Made by a program: the position numbers and the translations under genes. From contig NZ_CP039396.1 in NCBI RefSeq assembly GCF_004803915.1, positions 3,286,001 through 3,350,000 of the forward strand: a DNA stretch of 64,000 nucleotides, given 5' to 3'. This stretch comes from Duncaniella dubosii. GTDB taxonomy: Bacteria; Bacteroidota; Bacteroidia; Bacteroidales; Muribaculaceae. Under the pieces are notes generated by a model that saw only the letters and a list, made by a program, of their open reading frames with translations, did not search any database and had not been told where the DNA came from. Positions 1 through 9,262 of this stretch are shown here, one piece after another (within the stretch, counting starts at the first letter, position 1; each line of letters opens with the position of its first letter).

Positions 1-3000
1 GGACTCCATATACTTGACTTCTCTTCAGGAGACCCGGTGGCGGTCAAATATATGTCGCAGATTGAAAACACAAGCACAATCAATACACTTTGTGAGACAG
101 AAAAAGGAGAACTTGTCGGAGGAAATCACTATGGTGAGATTATAAAGATAGCCCCCAACGGGCAGTCAAAGACATATAATATAACGGACTCGTACATCCA
201 GATACTTTTGCGCAATGACGAGGGGAATATTTTTGTCGCGACGACAAGCAAATGCTGGCTATGGAATCCTAAGAATGACATATTCCATCCAATAGCTATG
301 CCTGAAGGAATGAACCCGGAACTCCACTGTGCCGAACTTGACGAGGATGGAAACATATTGGTCGGAACTATGGGCGACGGCCTTTTGCGACTTGAAAAGC
401 ACACACTGGAACTCAAGCCTTACAGAGAGCTGAATAATCCTATCGTAAATATGGATCGAAGCCGCATATCGATAATCCATCAGGAGTCATCGGGAAATCT
501 CTGGCTTGGATGTCCTTATCAGGGCATCATCATGGTGCCGAAAAGAGAAATACCGTTTAATTTCGTAAATATCGCCAGAGCCCTACCGGAATATGCAGGA
601 GGGAAAACCAATGTGGGAATGGCACACGACTCGAATATCATTTGGGTCGGTCTTGAAAACGGGGAGCTAATTTCAATCGATGAAAGTGGTAACCTTCTGA
701 AAAAATGGCATTTAGGGGGGGATATCAGTTCACTCCACATTTCTGATACAAATAAAATATACGCCGGTATTGATAATCATGGGCTCTATGAGCTTGATCC
801 TGTGAGCGGTGTCATCCGTCAGCTGGTTAATATCAAAGGCCATTACATCGCAGTGGCTATAACCGAAGACCATGCCGGAAACATTTATCTCGGAGTGCAT
901 GGTGAAGGTGTCATCAAGGTGAACCCCGACACTAAAGAGGCCCAATGGCTACACGACACTAATAAAAATGCCAGACACAGATGGATTTCCTCACTTTTCT
1001 GCGATTCGAAAGACAGAATATGGATAGGAATGTATGGTGGACTGGCCATATATGACATCGCCACAAACCGCCATACATCATTGGGAGAACTCAATCCTCA
1101 ATTGGTAAAAGGCGTACACAACTCTATCAGGGAAGATGCCAATGGAAAGATATGGGACGCGACAAGCAACGGACTGTTTATAATTAATCCTGACGACAAC
1201 TCCTACCGTCGGCTGACGCCGAACGACGGATTGTCTGACATCTATGTCTCGACAATTGTATTTGATAACGAAAACAATGCGTGGGTAGGCACACACTGCG
1301 GTCTCAATCGCGTAGATACCGACTTCAATGTCACCCCCTTCTATGGCCAAAACGATATGTCGGACAACGACTATTTCTCTGCCACTATCTCTCCTGATGG
1401 CAACAGACTGCTGTTCAGTGGAGAGAAAGGCATCACACTCCTCGAACCGGCAAAACTAAAAAAGCCGATGTTTGAAAACGATATTTTTATCTCAGGGATA
1501 TATCTCAATGGGAATAAAGTAAACAATGCCACTCTTACATCGTCAGGCGAGAAGGTTCTTCCTGAAGGAAAATCCGACCCGGAAAGAATCCGTCTGTCAT
1601 TCCGTGACAATTCTCTCGTTTTACGCATGTCGACCAAGGATTTCCGTGACACCGACAATCTTATGTTTCAGTGGCGCGTTCCGGGCATTATCGATGACTG
1701 GATATCAACCTCTCCTGGCAGCAGTGTCATAGCCCTCCCCCACTTCCAGACCGGTGACTACAGGCTCGAAATCAGAGCGGCCGAAAACGGACTGTATTCC
1801 AATATAAGAACTGTGGCAATCTCTGTCTCGTCGCCTTGGTATCTGTCATTCGTGGCCAGATTCGTCTATCTTCTGCTTCTTTGTTCTATTATAGTACTTG
1901 CATGGAGAGAGATAAAACATAAGAACACAGAGCGCGACAATGAAGAAAAAATTAAATTTTTCATCAATATATCACATGAGATCCGTTCGCCCCTGACACT
2001 GATTCTCAGCCCGCTCGAACGAATCATGAAAAAACAGCATGATCCGGAAACCACAAAAAATCTGAATGCAATACACCGCAACGCCAACAGGATTCTCGGC
2101 CTTATCAACCAGCTGCTTGATATACGCAAGATTGATAAGGGAAAAATGAAAATCAAGCATTCGGAAACGGAGTTTATCAGTTTCACAAGCGAACTTGTGG
2201 ATATATTCAAGCCACAGGCTGAAGAAAAGGGGCTGAACCTTCAATTTGAGGTCGCCGACCCTACTCTCGATAGCCTTACGGTATGGATTGACCGCAACAA
2301 TTTCGACAAGGTATTGGTCAACCTGATTTCAAATGCCATAAAATACACCCCTGCAGGTGGAGAAATAACAGTGTCAGTCGGTCACGGCTCAGACACGGGC
2401 ATGGGGGACTATGCGGAGGTCAAGGTAACGGACACAGGCATCGGTCTCGATGAAAAAAAACATCAGCCGCCTGTTTGACCGTTTCTATCAAGGTAAATTC
2501 AACCGAAGCGATATTCCTCTCGGGTTCGGCATCGGACTCGACCTATGCCGATTGCTTGTAGAACTCCATAACGGCACAATCACAGCGGCCAACAGGACGG
2601 ACCGCAAAGGCAGCTGCTTCACAGTCAGGATTCCTGTCAGAAGCATGGAGAACGAAGAATCAGACGACAACATCGAATCAGTAGAGTCTGAACGTAATAT
2701 CATGCCACCGACCGCTCCGCTCCTTCAGCCGGAATCAAAAAGAACTTCTAAAAATTCGTCATTAAAAATACTAATTGTCGATGACGATGCTGAAATACGC
2801 TCATTCCTCAACGACATTCTTTCTGGATTCGGGAAAGTAACAGAGGCAATCAACGGAGAGGAAGCTATGAGGAGCATTATGGAGTCAATGCCCGATCTCA
2901 TAATATCAGATGTCGTGATGCCCTGCATGGATGGCCTCACACTATTGAAGACCCTCAAAAGCAATGTAGATACAAACCATATCCCTGTCATACTCCTAAG

Positions 3001-3532
3001 CTCGAAAAATGATGTCACCGACCGTATGGCCGGCTGGGATAAAGGTGCTGACGGATATATCGGCAAACCGTTTATCATGGAGGAACTTCAGGCTATGGTC
3101 GACAATCTGATTGACAACCGTCTGAGGCTGAAAGGAAAATTCTCCGGCACGCAGCAACAGGAAGGCAGGATTGAAACGCCCGATCTCAAAGGCAACGACA
3201 AAATGCTTATTGATAAAATCGTCAGTGAGATCGACAATCATCTCGACGACCCGAACCTCAATGTTGAAAAACTCTGTCAGGAAGTTGGGCTAAGTCGCGC
3301 GCATCTCAACCGAAAAATGAAGGAGCTTTTCGGATTGACACCAAGCGAATTTATCCGGAATGTTCGTCTTCGCAAAGCCTGCGAACTTCTGCACCAACCC
3401 GATGTTGACATTTCACAGATAGCATATAGTGTAGGATTCTCGTCACAGCCACACTTCTCGACTGCTTTCAAACGTTTCACAGGAATATCCCCTACCGAAT
3501 ACCGCCAGAAAAATTCGAAAGAGACAGTCTAA
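1..3532 (+). pseudogene. Hybrid two-component system protein (sensor kinase + receiver + AraC), 5'-truncated and frameshifted
   Basis: The frame is open to the window's left edge, so the gene starts outside. The visible protein has beta-propeller repeats of the two-component 'reg_prop' type (several W-x-G-x-x-x-G-L turns), a Y_Y_Y-like domain, one membrane helix at about codons 609-629 counted from position 37, and a histidine-kinase core with H647 in SHEIRSPL and an ATPase N-box NLISNAIKY. At 2453-2460 a run of eight A shifts the frame and ends it at 2478. The +1 frame (from about 2450) continues with FGIGLDL, a receiver domain (phospho-Asp in IISDVVMPCMDG) and two AraC helix-turn-helices. 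Seven A would restore one protein. Known family role: Bacteroidales membrane sensors that switch on polysaccharide-use loci. The substrate cannot be told. The break may be a sequencing error, real loss, or slippage. Confidence 0.85.
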
Positions 3533-3618
3533 CCGTTTATGACTTGCCTACAATCATGTACTGACCGGTGGACATACGAAAAAAATTACATTCAGAAATC
3601 ATAAAAATATTCATCTTT

Positions 3619-3650
3619 AAACGGCCATTGTCAATATATGGCCGTTTTTG
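3619..3650 (+). terminator. Rho-independent terminator of the hybrid two-component gene
   Basis: Nine-base arms 3619-3627 and 3639-3647 (aaacggcca / tggccgttt) pair perfectly around an 11-nt loop and run into a T stretch. It lies about 90 bases behind the stop codon at 3532. Confidence 0.75.
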
Positions 3651-4113
3651 CGTATATTTTCTCTAAGCCATGAGCTTTAGCGGACATAATTCTATATTGG
3701 TATATCCAAGAATCATATTATTGCTGTCTATCGAAAATTTCAGCCACTACCATAGCAAAACCAATCGAATTACGCCTTTTCAAATGCTCTACAAAGACTA
3801 TCAATCTAATTTACAGAAACTTATAGCATCTGTGTTTCCTCAACAGATCATTTAAACGGACATGAAACACATAAATCGGCAAAACAATCAACACATAATA
3901 TATTGAAAATAAGCATAATTACTCAGCTTAAAAGCTAATTTTAAACCATTTAAATTTTATCAAAATCAAAAAAATACATTTTTATTAAAAATAATTACCC
4001 AAAAATTTGCATGATTCACAAAAAGTCTCTACCTTTGCATCGCTTTTCAAGGGAAAACAACTTGAAAGAGTCGCAAAAGCAACTACTTCAAGTCTCCCGC
4101 TAAAAAGCAAAAA
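3651..4113. other. Gene-free AT-rich stretch before tRNA-Lys
   Basis: An open frame of 61 codons at 3670-3855 has no recognisable protein features and is probably chance. The rest is AT-rich leader DNA that ends in the tRNA promoter. I see no other gene. Confidence 0.6.
4006..4037 (+). promoter_or_regulatory. Bacteroidales-type promoter for tRNA-Lys
   Basis: A TTTG at 4006-4009 (-33 box) and TACCTTTG at 4030-4037 (-7 box, consensus TAnnTTTG) are separated by 20 bases. They lie about 75 bases before the tRNA. Confidence 0.65.
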
Positions 4114-4186
4114 GATTCGCTAGCTCAGCTGGTAGAGCACAACACTTTTAATGTTGGGGTCCTGGGTTCGAGCCCCAGGCGGATCA
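4114..4186 (+). tRNA. tRNA-Lys (anticodon TTT)
   Basis: A complete cloverleaf can be drawn: acceptor 4114-4120 with 4179-4185 (one T-G pair), D arm GCTC/GAGC, anticodon stem CAACA/TGTTG with loop CTTTTAA (anticodon TTT at 4147-4149), T arm CTGGG/CCCAG, discriminator A at 4186. CCA is not encoded, as is usual in this group. The last bases of the gene are the integration core of the element that follows. Confidence 0.95.
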
Positions 4187-4187
4187 C
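4174..4187 (+). repeat. attL core of IME1 (tRNA-Lys 3' end)
   Basis: Fourteen bases, cccaggcggatcac, covering the T-arm 3' strand, acceptor 3' strand and discriminator of tRNA-Lys. The same 14 bases recur once at 20186-20199 in the same orientation. Confidence 0.8.
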
Positions 4188-4195
4188 TTGAAATT

Positions 4196-4234
4196 AAACC
4201 CAAACATCTATATATCAGATGTTTGGGTTTTCTT
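4196..4234 (+). terminator. Terminator behind tRNA-Lys supplied by IME1
   Basis: Perfect 14-base arms 4196-4209 and 4217-4230 (aaacccaaacatct and its complement) with a 7-nt loop and a following T-rich tail. It lies inside the element, so integration replaces the tRNA's original terminator (seen beyond attR at 20223-20255). Confidence 0.75.
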
Positions 4235-4245
4235 ATTTTTGAAGA

Positions 4246-4293
4246 TTGTCCACAAATTGTCCACCAAATGAAGAGCTGCGCTGATGTGGACAA
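4246..4293. repeat. TTGTCCAC boxes near left end of IME1
   Basis: TTGTCCAC at 4246-4253 and 4257-4264 (11-nt period) and the inverted GTGGACAA at 4286-4293. A similarly phased pair lies near the right end (20015-20033). Candidate integrase arm-type sites. Confidence 0.45.
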
Positions 4294-4398
4294 AAATTTT
4301 TCGATGTTGAGTGTTAAATTTTCTCAAACATTATGGCCGGGGTGCGTGTTTTGTATTTCGGTGCGAATTTTTCGTGCTGCAACAACTATCCCCCATTT

Positions 4399-5388
4399 AT
4401 GAACAACGAGGAAAAAATTGAACACGCAAAAGGGCTTCTCCGCGAATGGAAAGCCACACACCACGAGGAATACTGCAACTTCACCGACTGGATGCATGAC
4501 CGCGAAGGCCCCGGCTTCATCGCGGTATTCAACCATGCCAAGGCTTTCATGCCGCAATTTGAGACAGCCGTGCTGCTGCATCTTAAAGATGACAGCTCGA
4601 ATGATGTGGGCCATCTGGAAAAGATGCTTGTCGAGGGAGGCATGGAGAACCATCTGCTGACAGGGCTGAATACTCCCCACATACCCGGCAACATTTTCCT
4701 GCCGATGTTGGCATGGATGTTCTACGGGCGCAGCTTCGAGTGTATGGTGGAGTACGGTGAAGACCTTATCAGAAATCCCAAGACTAATTTTCTTATACGC
4801 TTGGGAGCGAAACACCATATCAAGTGGATAATCAAGAGCAGCATAGCATTGAAAGGCCGAACAGAAGAGGACTGGGCTAACTTTGTCGAGGAACAGCGCG
4901 AGATGGGCAGCGAACCTAACGTTACCGCCAAGACCATCGCCAAGTTGAAGACAGCTTCGGAAGAAATACGGGAATTTGTAAAACCCGCAGGAAAGAAAGG
5001 TGCTCCGGGCAGAGCCGCCCGTCGTCGCCCGTTGACCGAGCTTTTGCCCAATGGCGACAATTATCTCTTTGACTGCATCGACAACCATGTGAAGATACGC
5101 AATAGCGGCAAGGATTTCGCCATGCTATTTATCGTGCTTAACGAGGGGCAGGCGTTGGCGAGAACCAATATCGTCGAGTTTCATTCCGCTCTCTCCGAAA
5201 GATACAAGGATAATCCCGGAATACCAATCCCAACCCCGCGCAGCATACAGGAGGGTCACAAGAGCTATATGGAGCTTACCGAGTACAAGGGCAACAAAAT
5301 CCGAATGTTCGAGCGGCCGGAGTATATTTCCGAATACAATGACATCCGGGAGAAGCTGAGTGTAGCCGATTATATGTTTGCCGACTGA
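4399..5388 (+). CDS. Hypothetical protein, first gene of IME1
   Basis: I do not recognise a named domain. The protein is about 329 residues if it starts at the ATG at 4399; an in-frame ATG at 4333 adds 22 residues (MAGVRVLYFGANF...) that look less coding-like. It is soluble, with no signal peptide or membrane segment, mostly helical in composition, with a basic stretch near residues 195-215 (KKGAPGRAARRRP). The C-terminal third (DNHVKIRNSGKDF to the end) is more typical of a folded domain. It is alone between the tRNA terminator and its own terminator at 5419-5450, so it forms a single-gene unit. Its function is unknown. Confidence 0.75.
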   Translation: MNNEEKIEHAKGLLREWKATHHEEYCNFTDWMHDREGPGFIAVFNHAKAFMPQFETAVLLHLKDDSSNDVGHLEKMLVEGGMENHLLTGLNTPHIPGNIFLPMLAWMFYGRSFECMVEYGEDLIRNPKTNFLIRLGAKHHIKWIIKSSIALKGRTEEDWANFVEEQREMGSEPNVTAKTIAKLKTASEEIREFVKPAGKKGAPGRAARRRPLTELLPNGDNYLFDCIDNHVKIRNSGKDFAMLFIVLNEGQALARTNIVEFHSALSERYKDNPGIPIPTPRSIQEGHKSYMELTEYKGNKIRMFERPEYISEYNDIREKLSVADYMFAD

Positions 5389-5418
5389 CATAAGCGCTCG
5401 ACCAAAACCATAATGCAG

Positions 5419-5450
5419 AAGCCATCTGACAATTTTGTCGGGTGGCTTTT
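5419..5450 (+). terminator. Terminator after the first IME1 gene
   Basis: Arms 5419-5430 and 5437-5448 (aagccatctgac / gtcgggtggctt) pair with two G-U pairs around a 6-nt loop and run into TT. The downstream bases to 5762 hold no other gene. Confidence 0.6.
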
Positions 5451-5550
5451 GTCGTTTTTGGCAGTTTGGTTTACCCCTATTTCAGACAAATTTCTTCGTT
5501 TTATTTCGTTACGAACCAAAACGAATTTAACCCACTATCTATCAGTGTTA

Positions 5551-5558
5551 TACATTTG
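5551..5558 (+). promoter_or_regulatory. -7 box upstream of the IME1 HTH-DUF3987 operon
   Basis: TACATTTG matches the Bacteroidales -7 consensus TAnnTTTG. No clear -33 box is visible. It lies about 205 bases before the ATG at 5763, so the leader would be long. A GTG at 5613 gives a longer, less likely frame. Confidence 0.4.
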
Positions 5559-5762
5559 CAAGTGCACGAGATTTGTGCTTTCTTTGCACCGCTGTAACGC
5601 TGAAAACGCATAGTGGTAACGAGGCTCAACGGGGAAAATAGACCGGTCGCCCCCAACGCCTCAATACGATTGCCGATGCGTCAGGCTGAACAGCCTTTGA
5701 CTGCATTTAACTGTTGTCGGTGCGGTCAATGTCTTAACCCAGACGACGCGAATAAAATCAAC

Positions 5763-6080
5763 ATGACAGGTTTATCCGAACTTTTGCAGGAAGGAGTGGC
5801 CGGGCTTACACTGGCCATCCCCCTGTGCGACCTCAAGGAATTTGCCGACTATATAGTAGCAAAGACCAAGGAGGAACTGCTGCCTACGTTGAAGGCGGCG
5901 GACACAGATCCGCTTATTCCCCGTTTGGAGGTGATGCGGATGCTTGGTGTATGCGCCAACACCCTTAGAAACTGGCGTAGGAGCAAATATCTTGAAGCCG
6001 TGCTTGTGGGCGCGAAAGTATATTACCGCACGTCGGCTGTTAACAAAGTCCTTAATGAGTATGGAAAAGAGCGTATCTGA
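5763..6080 (+). CDS. Helix-turn-helix (excisionase/MerR-like) protein
   Basis: A protein of 105 residues from the ATG at 5763. The same frame is open back to a GTG at 5613, but those extra codons lack family-like sequence. The C-terminal half is a winged HTH of the excisionase-like 'HTH_17' type: RLEVMRMLGVCANTLRNWRRSKYL followed by a wing, VGAKVYYRTSAVNKVL. In Bacteroidales mobilisable elements such a gene usually precedes the DUF3987 gene, as here (20-bp overlap with 6061) and as in IME2 (51006-51392). It probably binds element DNA to control excision or the rep-like operon. The specific DNA target is not known. Confidence 0.8.
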   Translation: MTGLSELLQEGVAGLTLAIPLCDLKEFADYIVAKTKEELLPTLKAADTDPLIPRLEVMRMLGVCANTLRNWRRSKYLEAVLVGAKVYYRTSAVNKVLNEYGKERI

Positions 6081-7434
6081 CAGAAAAGGTATCGACCCGA
6101 TGCTTGTACTCGGTAAAGCCGTGGATATGGGCATTAGCGTCAACGGCGGAGATTTTCCGTTAGGAGCGTTGCCGATGAAGATGCAGAGGATTGTACGTGA
6201 GGCCAACGACTGCTACGGCTATCCGGTGGATTATCTCGCCGGGGCTATGCTTGTGGCTGTCGGTCTTGGCATCGGCAACACCCATTTCGCCCGGCTCAAA
6301 GGGAAGTGGGATGAGAGCGCGATTCTGTTCATGGCTCTTGTGGGCAGACCCGGAGCGTGCAAGTCGCATCCTCTGAATTTTGCCATCCGACCGTTCACCG
6401 AGTTGGACGGTAAGGCGACACGCGCTTATGTCAAGGCTTGCGAGGAATACGAGCGTCAGCGTGAACTGCCAATGAAGGAGCGTACAGCCCCGCACCCTGT
6501 GGCCCCGGTATGCAAACGTTTTCTTATTTCTGACGCCACCCCGGAAGCCATGCTGCTTATTCACTCGCAGAATCTGCGTGGCATACTTATGTGGAATGAC
6601 GAGCTTGCAGGATGGTTCAAGAACTTCAACCGCTACAACAAAGGTTCTGACGAGGAATACTGGCTCAAACTGTTCAATGCCAATCCGTCGTTCTCCGACC
6701 GCAAGGGCGTGAAAAACTCGGTTTATATCAGCCGTCCTTTTATCTCGGTTGTGGGAACTATACAGAACGGTATACTCAATGAGCTGGCTCAGGGAAGTCG
6801 CACCTCAAATGGTTTCATCGACCGTCTGCTGTTCGTTATGCCCGGCAATCAGGACAAGCAGCCGTGGAGCGACAGAGAACCATCGTTCGACATAGAAGCG
6901 GCATGGGCTGACATCATCGGCAGACTTGTGGCAATGCCCTACGAAACCGATGATGACGGCAATATCGTCGCTGGGATTCTGCCTTTCACTCCTGAGGCAA
7001 AATCGCGACTTTACGAATGGCAACGTCAGAACACTGAGGAATGTAACCGGGAGGAATGTGACGCACTGAAAGGTGTCTATAACAAGTTCGATTTCCATGC
7101 CATACGCTTTTGTCTAATAATGCAAATGGCGCGCTGGGCATGTGGTGAAGCTGACAAATCGGAAATAGAGCTTGTATCGGTTGAAAATGCCATATCACTT
7201 GTGGATTATTTCAAGACAACCGCCACAAGAGTGCAGGGCATTATCCGCGAGCTGTCGCTGTCGGAACTGCAAAGAGCCGTGATGTCGGCTCTACCCGATG
7301 AGTTCACAACTGAACAGGGTGTTGAAATCGCAGCCGACAATTCTATGCCGGAGCGTACTTTCAAGGATTTTATCAGGCGTTTCACCGGGATTCACTTTCA
7401 GAAAATACGTCATGGAATTTATGGCAAGATATGA
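6061..7434 (+). CDS. DUF3987 P-loop protein (putative helicase/primase partner)
   Basis: 457 residues. It begins with ATG at 6061, overlapping the previous gene by 20 bases in another frame. A Walker A-like motif, GRPGACKSHP (K101), has Cys where Gly is usual. A Walker B-like strand, GILMWNDELAGW (D180, E181), follows at the expected distance, and a C-terminal winged-helix-like segment ends the protein. The family is common in Bacteroides mobilisable elements next to toprim or mobilisation genes, and is thought to act in element DNA replication or processing. That role is inference from the P-loop and neighbours. An inverted array of six short boxes starts 9 bases after the stop codon. Confidence 0.85.
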   Translation: MEKSVSDRKGIDPMLVLGKAVDMGISVNGGDFPLGALPMKMQRIVREANDCYGYPVDYLAGAMLVAVGLGIGNTHFARLKGKWDESAILFMALVGRPGACKSHPLNFAIRPFTELDGKATRAYVKACEEYERQRELPMKERTAPHPVAPVCKRFLISDATPEAMLLIHSQNLRGILMWNDELAGWFKNFNRYNKGSDEEYWLKLFNANPSFSDRKGVKNSVYISRPFISVVGTIQNGILNELAQGSRTSNGFIDRLLFVMPGNQDKQPWSDREPSFDIEAAWADIIGRLVAMPYETDDDGNIVAGILPFTPEAKSRLYEWQRQNTEECNREECDALKGVYNKFDFHAIRFCLIMQMARWACGEADKSEIELVSVENAISLVDYFKTTATRVQGIIRELSLSELQRAVMSALPDEFTTEQGVEIAADNSMPERTFKDFIRRFTGIHFQKIRHGIYGKI

Positions 7435-7443
7435 CTGTAAACC

Positions 7444-7504
7444 TGCATTTTCTGCACTTTTTGCATTTTCCTCCAACCAAAATGCAGATAATGCAGATAG
7501 TGCG
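7444..7504. repeat. Inverted six-box (iteron-like) array behind DUF3987, IME1
   Basis: TGCA boxes begin at 7444, 7453 and 7462, then, after a 21-nt step, at 7483, 7492 and (as TGCG) 7501. Each set has an exact 9-nt period, and the two sets are inverted about position 7474. The left boxes read TGCATTTTC, TGCACTTTT, TGCATTTTC. A matching array sits behind the IME2 DUF3987 gene. It is a candidate origin or operator. Confidence 0.65.
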
Positions 7505-7524
7505 AACCGATTTTTTGAGAATCT

Positions 7525-8610
7525 ATGAATAATATACACCGATTCATTCTCCAGCCATACAAAGGAGTGGCTACACGACATCCCTGCCCCGCCTGCCACA
7601 AGAAACGTTGTTTCAGCCGGTATATTGACACCGAGAAACAAATCTCGTTTCCCGACGATGTCGGCAGATGCGACCATGAACAGAGCTGCGGCTATCATCT
7701 TACGCCGAAGGAATATTTCGAGCGTAATCCACAGGCGAAGCCTGTGCACTGTGATTTCGCAACTCCGTCAGCATGGCGAGCCAAACCGACCGAGCAGCTA
7801 AAGCCTACCTCCTTCATCGCGGCAGAGACTGTTTCACAGACTCTGCACGGATATGAGAAGAACAATCTCTATCTGTTCCTCCGCTCCAAGTTTGGGCCCG
7901 AGGACGCGCTCCGTCTGATGAAGGATTACCGCGTAGGCACATCGAAGCACTGGCCGGGATCATGCGTCTTCTGGCAGACCGATATTAAAGGTTGTGTCCG
8001 CACGGGTAAGGTCATGCTCTACAATGCCGAAAACGGCAAGCGTGTCAAAGAGCCATTCAATCATGTGACATGGGTTCATTCGCTGTTGAAGTTGCCGGAG
8101 TTCAATCTGCGTCAGTGCTTTTTCGGCGAACACCTCTTGCCGATGAACCGAGGCAAACCGGTTGCCATTGTCGAGAGCGAAAAAACTGCAATCGTGGCAT
8201 CTTATTATCTGCCGGAATATGTGTGGCTGGCAACAGGTGGTAAAAACGGTTGCTTTAATGCCGATGCACTTCGTGTTCTCCGTGGCTGTCAGGTTATCCT
8301 GTATCCCGATATTGGCGCGACCGACCAGTGGCGGCAGAAGCTGAGTTTGTTACGCAGTCTCGGTATCGAGGCAAGCATCTTCAACCTCCTTGAAGAAGTT
8401 GCCACTGATGACGAGCGAACAGCCGGACTCGACATAGCAGATTATCTGCTGCAAATCGAGCCTGACCAAGCGATACTGCAATCAATGATACGCTGTAATC
8501 CGATTTTGCAGAAACTCATGGATGATCTGCAACTCACTCTTGTGTCAGTTGAACGGTATAACCCGGATACTGATACTATTCACAAACCCTCAAAAACTGA
8601 TAAATCATGA
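7525..8610 (+). CDS. Toprim-domain, zinc-finger primase-like protein (DUF6371-like)
   Basis: 361 residues. The N-terminus has a Zn-finger-like set, CPACHKKRC (C21, C24, C29) with a further GRCDHEQSCGYH, as in DnaG-type primases. A toprim pair follows: E217 in VAIVESEKTA and D262 in VILYPDIGA. This architecture suggests a primase-like enzyme that starts DNA synthesis on the mobilised single strand. I infer the role from the fold and from the adjacent DUF3987 P-loop gene. The ATG at 7525 is 20 bases after the six-box array. The gene ends in an ATGA overlap with the DUF3408 gene, so the two are co-translated. Confidence 0.8.
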   Translation: MNNIHRFILQPYKGVATRHPCPACHKKRCFSRYIDTEKQISFPDDVGRCDHEQSCGYHLTPKEYFERNPQAKPVHCDFATPSAWRAKPTEQLKPTSFIAAETVSQTLHGYEKNNLYLFLRSKFGPEDALRLMKDYRVGTSKHWPGSCVFWQTDIKGCVRTGKVMLYNAENGKRVKEPFNHVTWVHSLLKLPEFNLRQCFFGEHLLPMNRGKPVAIVESEKTAIVASYYLPEYVWLATGGKNGCFNADALRVLRGCQVILYPDIGATDQWRQKLSLLRSLGIEASIFNLLEEVATDDERTAGLDIADYLLQIEPDQAILQSMIRCNPILQKLMDDLQLTLVSVERYNPDTDTIHKPSKTDKS

Positions 8611-9086
8611 CAGCAAAGAAATCTCCGTCAACAACCGCATCCAAGTCAACTCAGTTGACCGATGCGCCCGAATCCAAAGTATCAACCCATAATCCCGATT
8701 TTATTATGAAGTCAGATAACTCAACCAACCCTGTCAATCCTGTTAACAGCGACAACGCTGTCAACAGCACTTCTCCTGCAAACACAGACAATCTGTTCGA
8801 CAACGAGCAGACGGCAACCGACACTACCGAGCCACCGAAGCAACAGCGCGTGGGCAAGCAACAGCGCAAATCGGATTACGCCGATTTCAAGGCTACCTAT
8901 CTCACGCCGGCAAAGCTGGAGAAGCGTCACCCTGTCAACATTGAGGACAGCGTGTGGGAGAAGTTCGAACGCATCGCCCGTATCCTCGGCGACCGTGACA
9001 CCACCGTCGGCAGCTACATCAACGCCGTCCTCTTGGAGCATCTCAATCTCTATGCCAACGACATCGAAATATGGCGTAAACTCTGA
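8607..9086 (+). CDS. DUF3408 protein
   Basis: 159 residues. The first 85 are low-complexity and rich in Ser/Thr/Asn/Pro (repeated NPVNSDN-type runs), likely disordered. The C-terminal 75 (SDYADFKATYL ... LYANDIEIWRKL) form the DUF3408 domain, a ribbon-helix-helix-like DNA-binding module common beside mobilisation and conjugation genes in Bacteroidales. The same domain ends the protein at 57409-57882 (…DIEQWRKL). It is translationally coupled to the toprim gene (ATGA at 8607). Likely an accessory relaxosome or regulatory protein; the exact job is unknown. Confidence 0.8.
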   Translation: MTAKKSPSTTASKSTQLTDAPESKVSTHNPDFIMKSDNSTNPVNPVNSDNAVNSTSPANTDNLFDNEQTATDTTEPPKQQRVGKQQRKSDYADFKATYLTPAKLEKRHPVNIEDSVWEKFERIARILGDRDTTVGSYINAVLLEHLNLYANDIEIWRKL

Positions 9087-9262
9087 GATGATAATGTCGG
9101 GATACCACTGCACCCGGTACACCGTGGGGCAGCTTCCCGATGAACGTAGTGAATTGGGAAGGCAAGGATATGTTTCGGGATTTCTTTTTCTCCGAAAACG
9201 ACTCCCCAAAACTGCGCAGCATAAGCCGCTCTTTGCCTCCCCGATTCACATAAACCACAACA
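9087..9262 (+). other. Candidate oriT region of IME1
   Basis: The 176-bp gap before the MobC-like gene holds an inverted repeat, cttcccgat (9133-9141) and attgggaag (9153-9161), one G-T pair, loop 11 nt. Its place between DUF3408 and the mobilisation genes is where oriT is expected. No nick site can be named. Confidence 0.35.

Noticed and set aside
3670..3855. 61-codon open frame before the tRNA
   Set aside because: AT-rich, no family, no promoter or ribosome-binding signal; probably chance.
4151..4402. Open frame of 83 codons starting inside tRNA-Lys
   Set aside because: It begins in the anticodon arm and runs through the tRNA terminator; no coding features.
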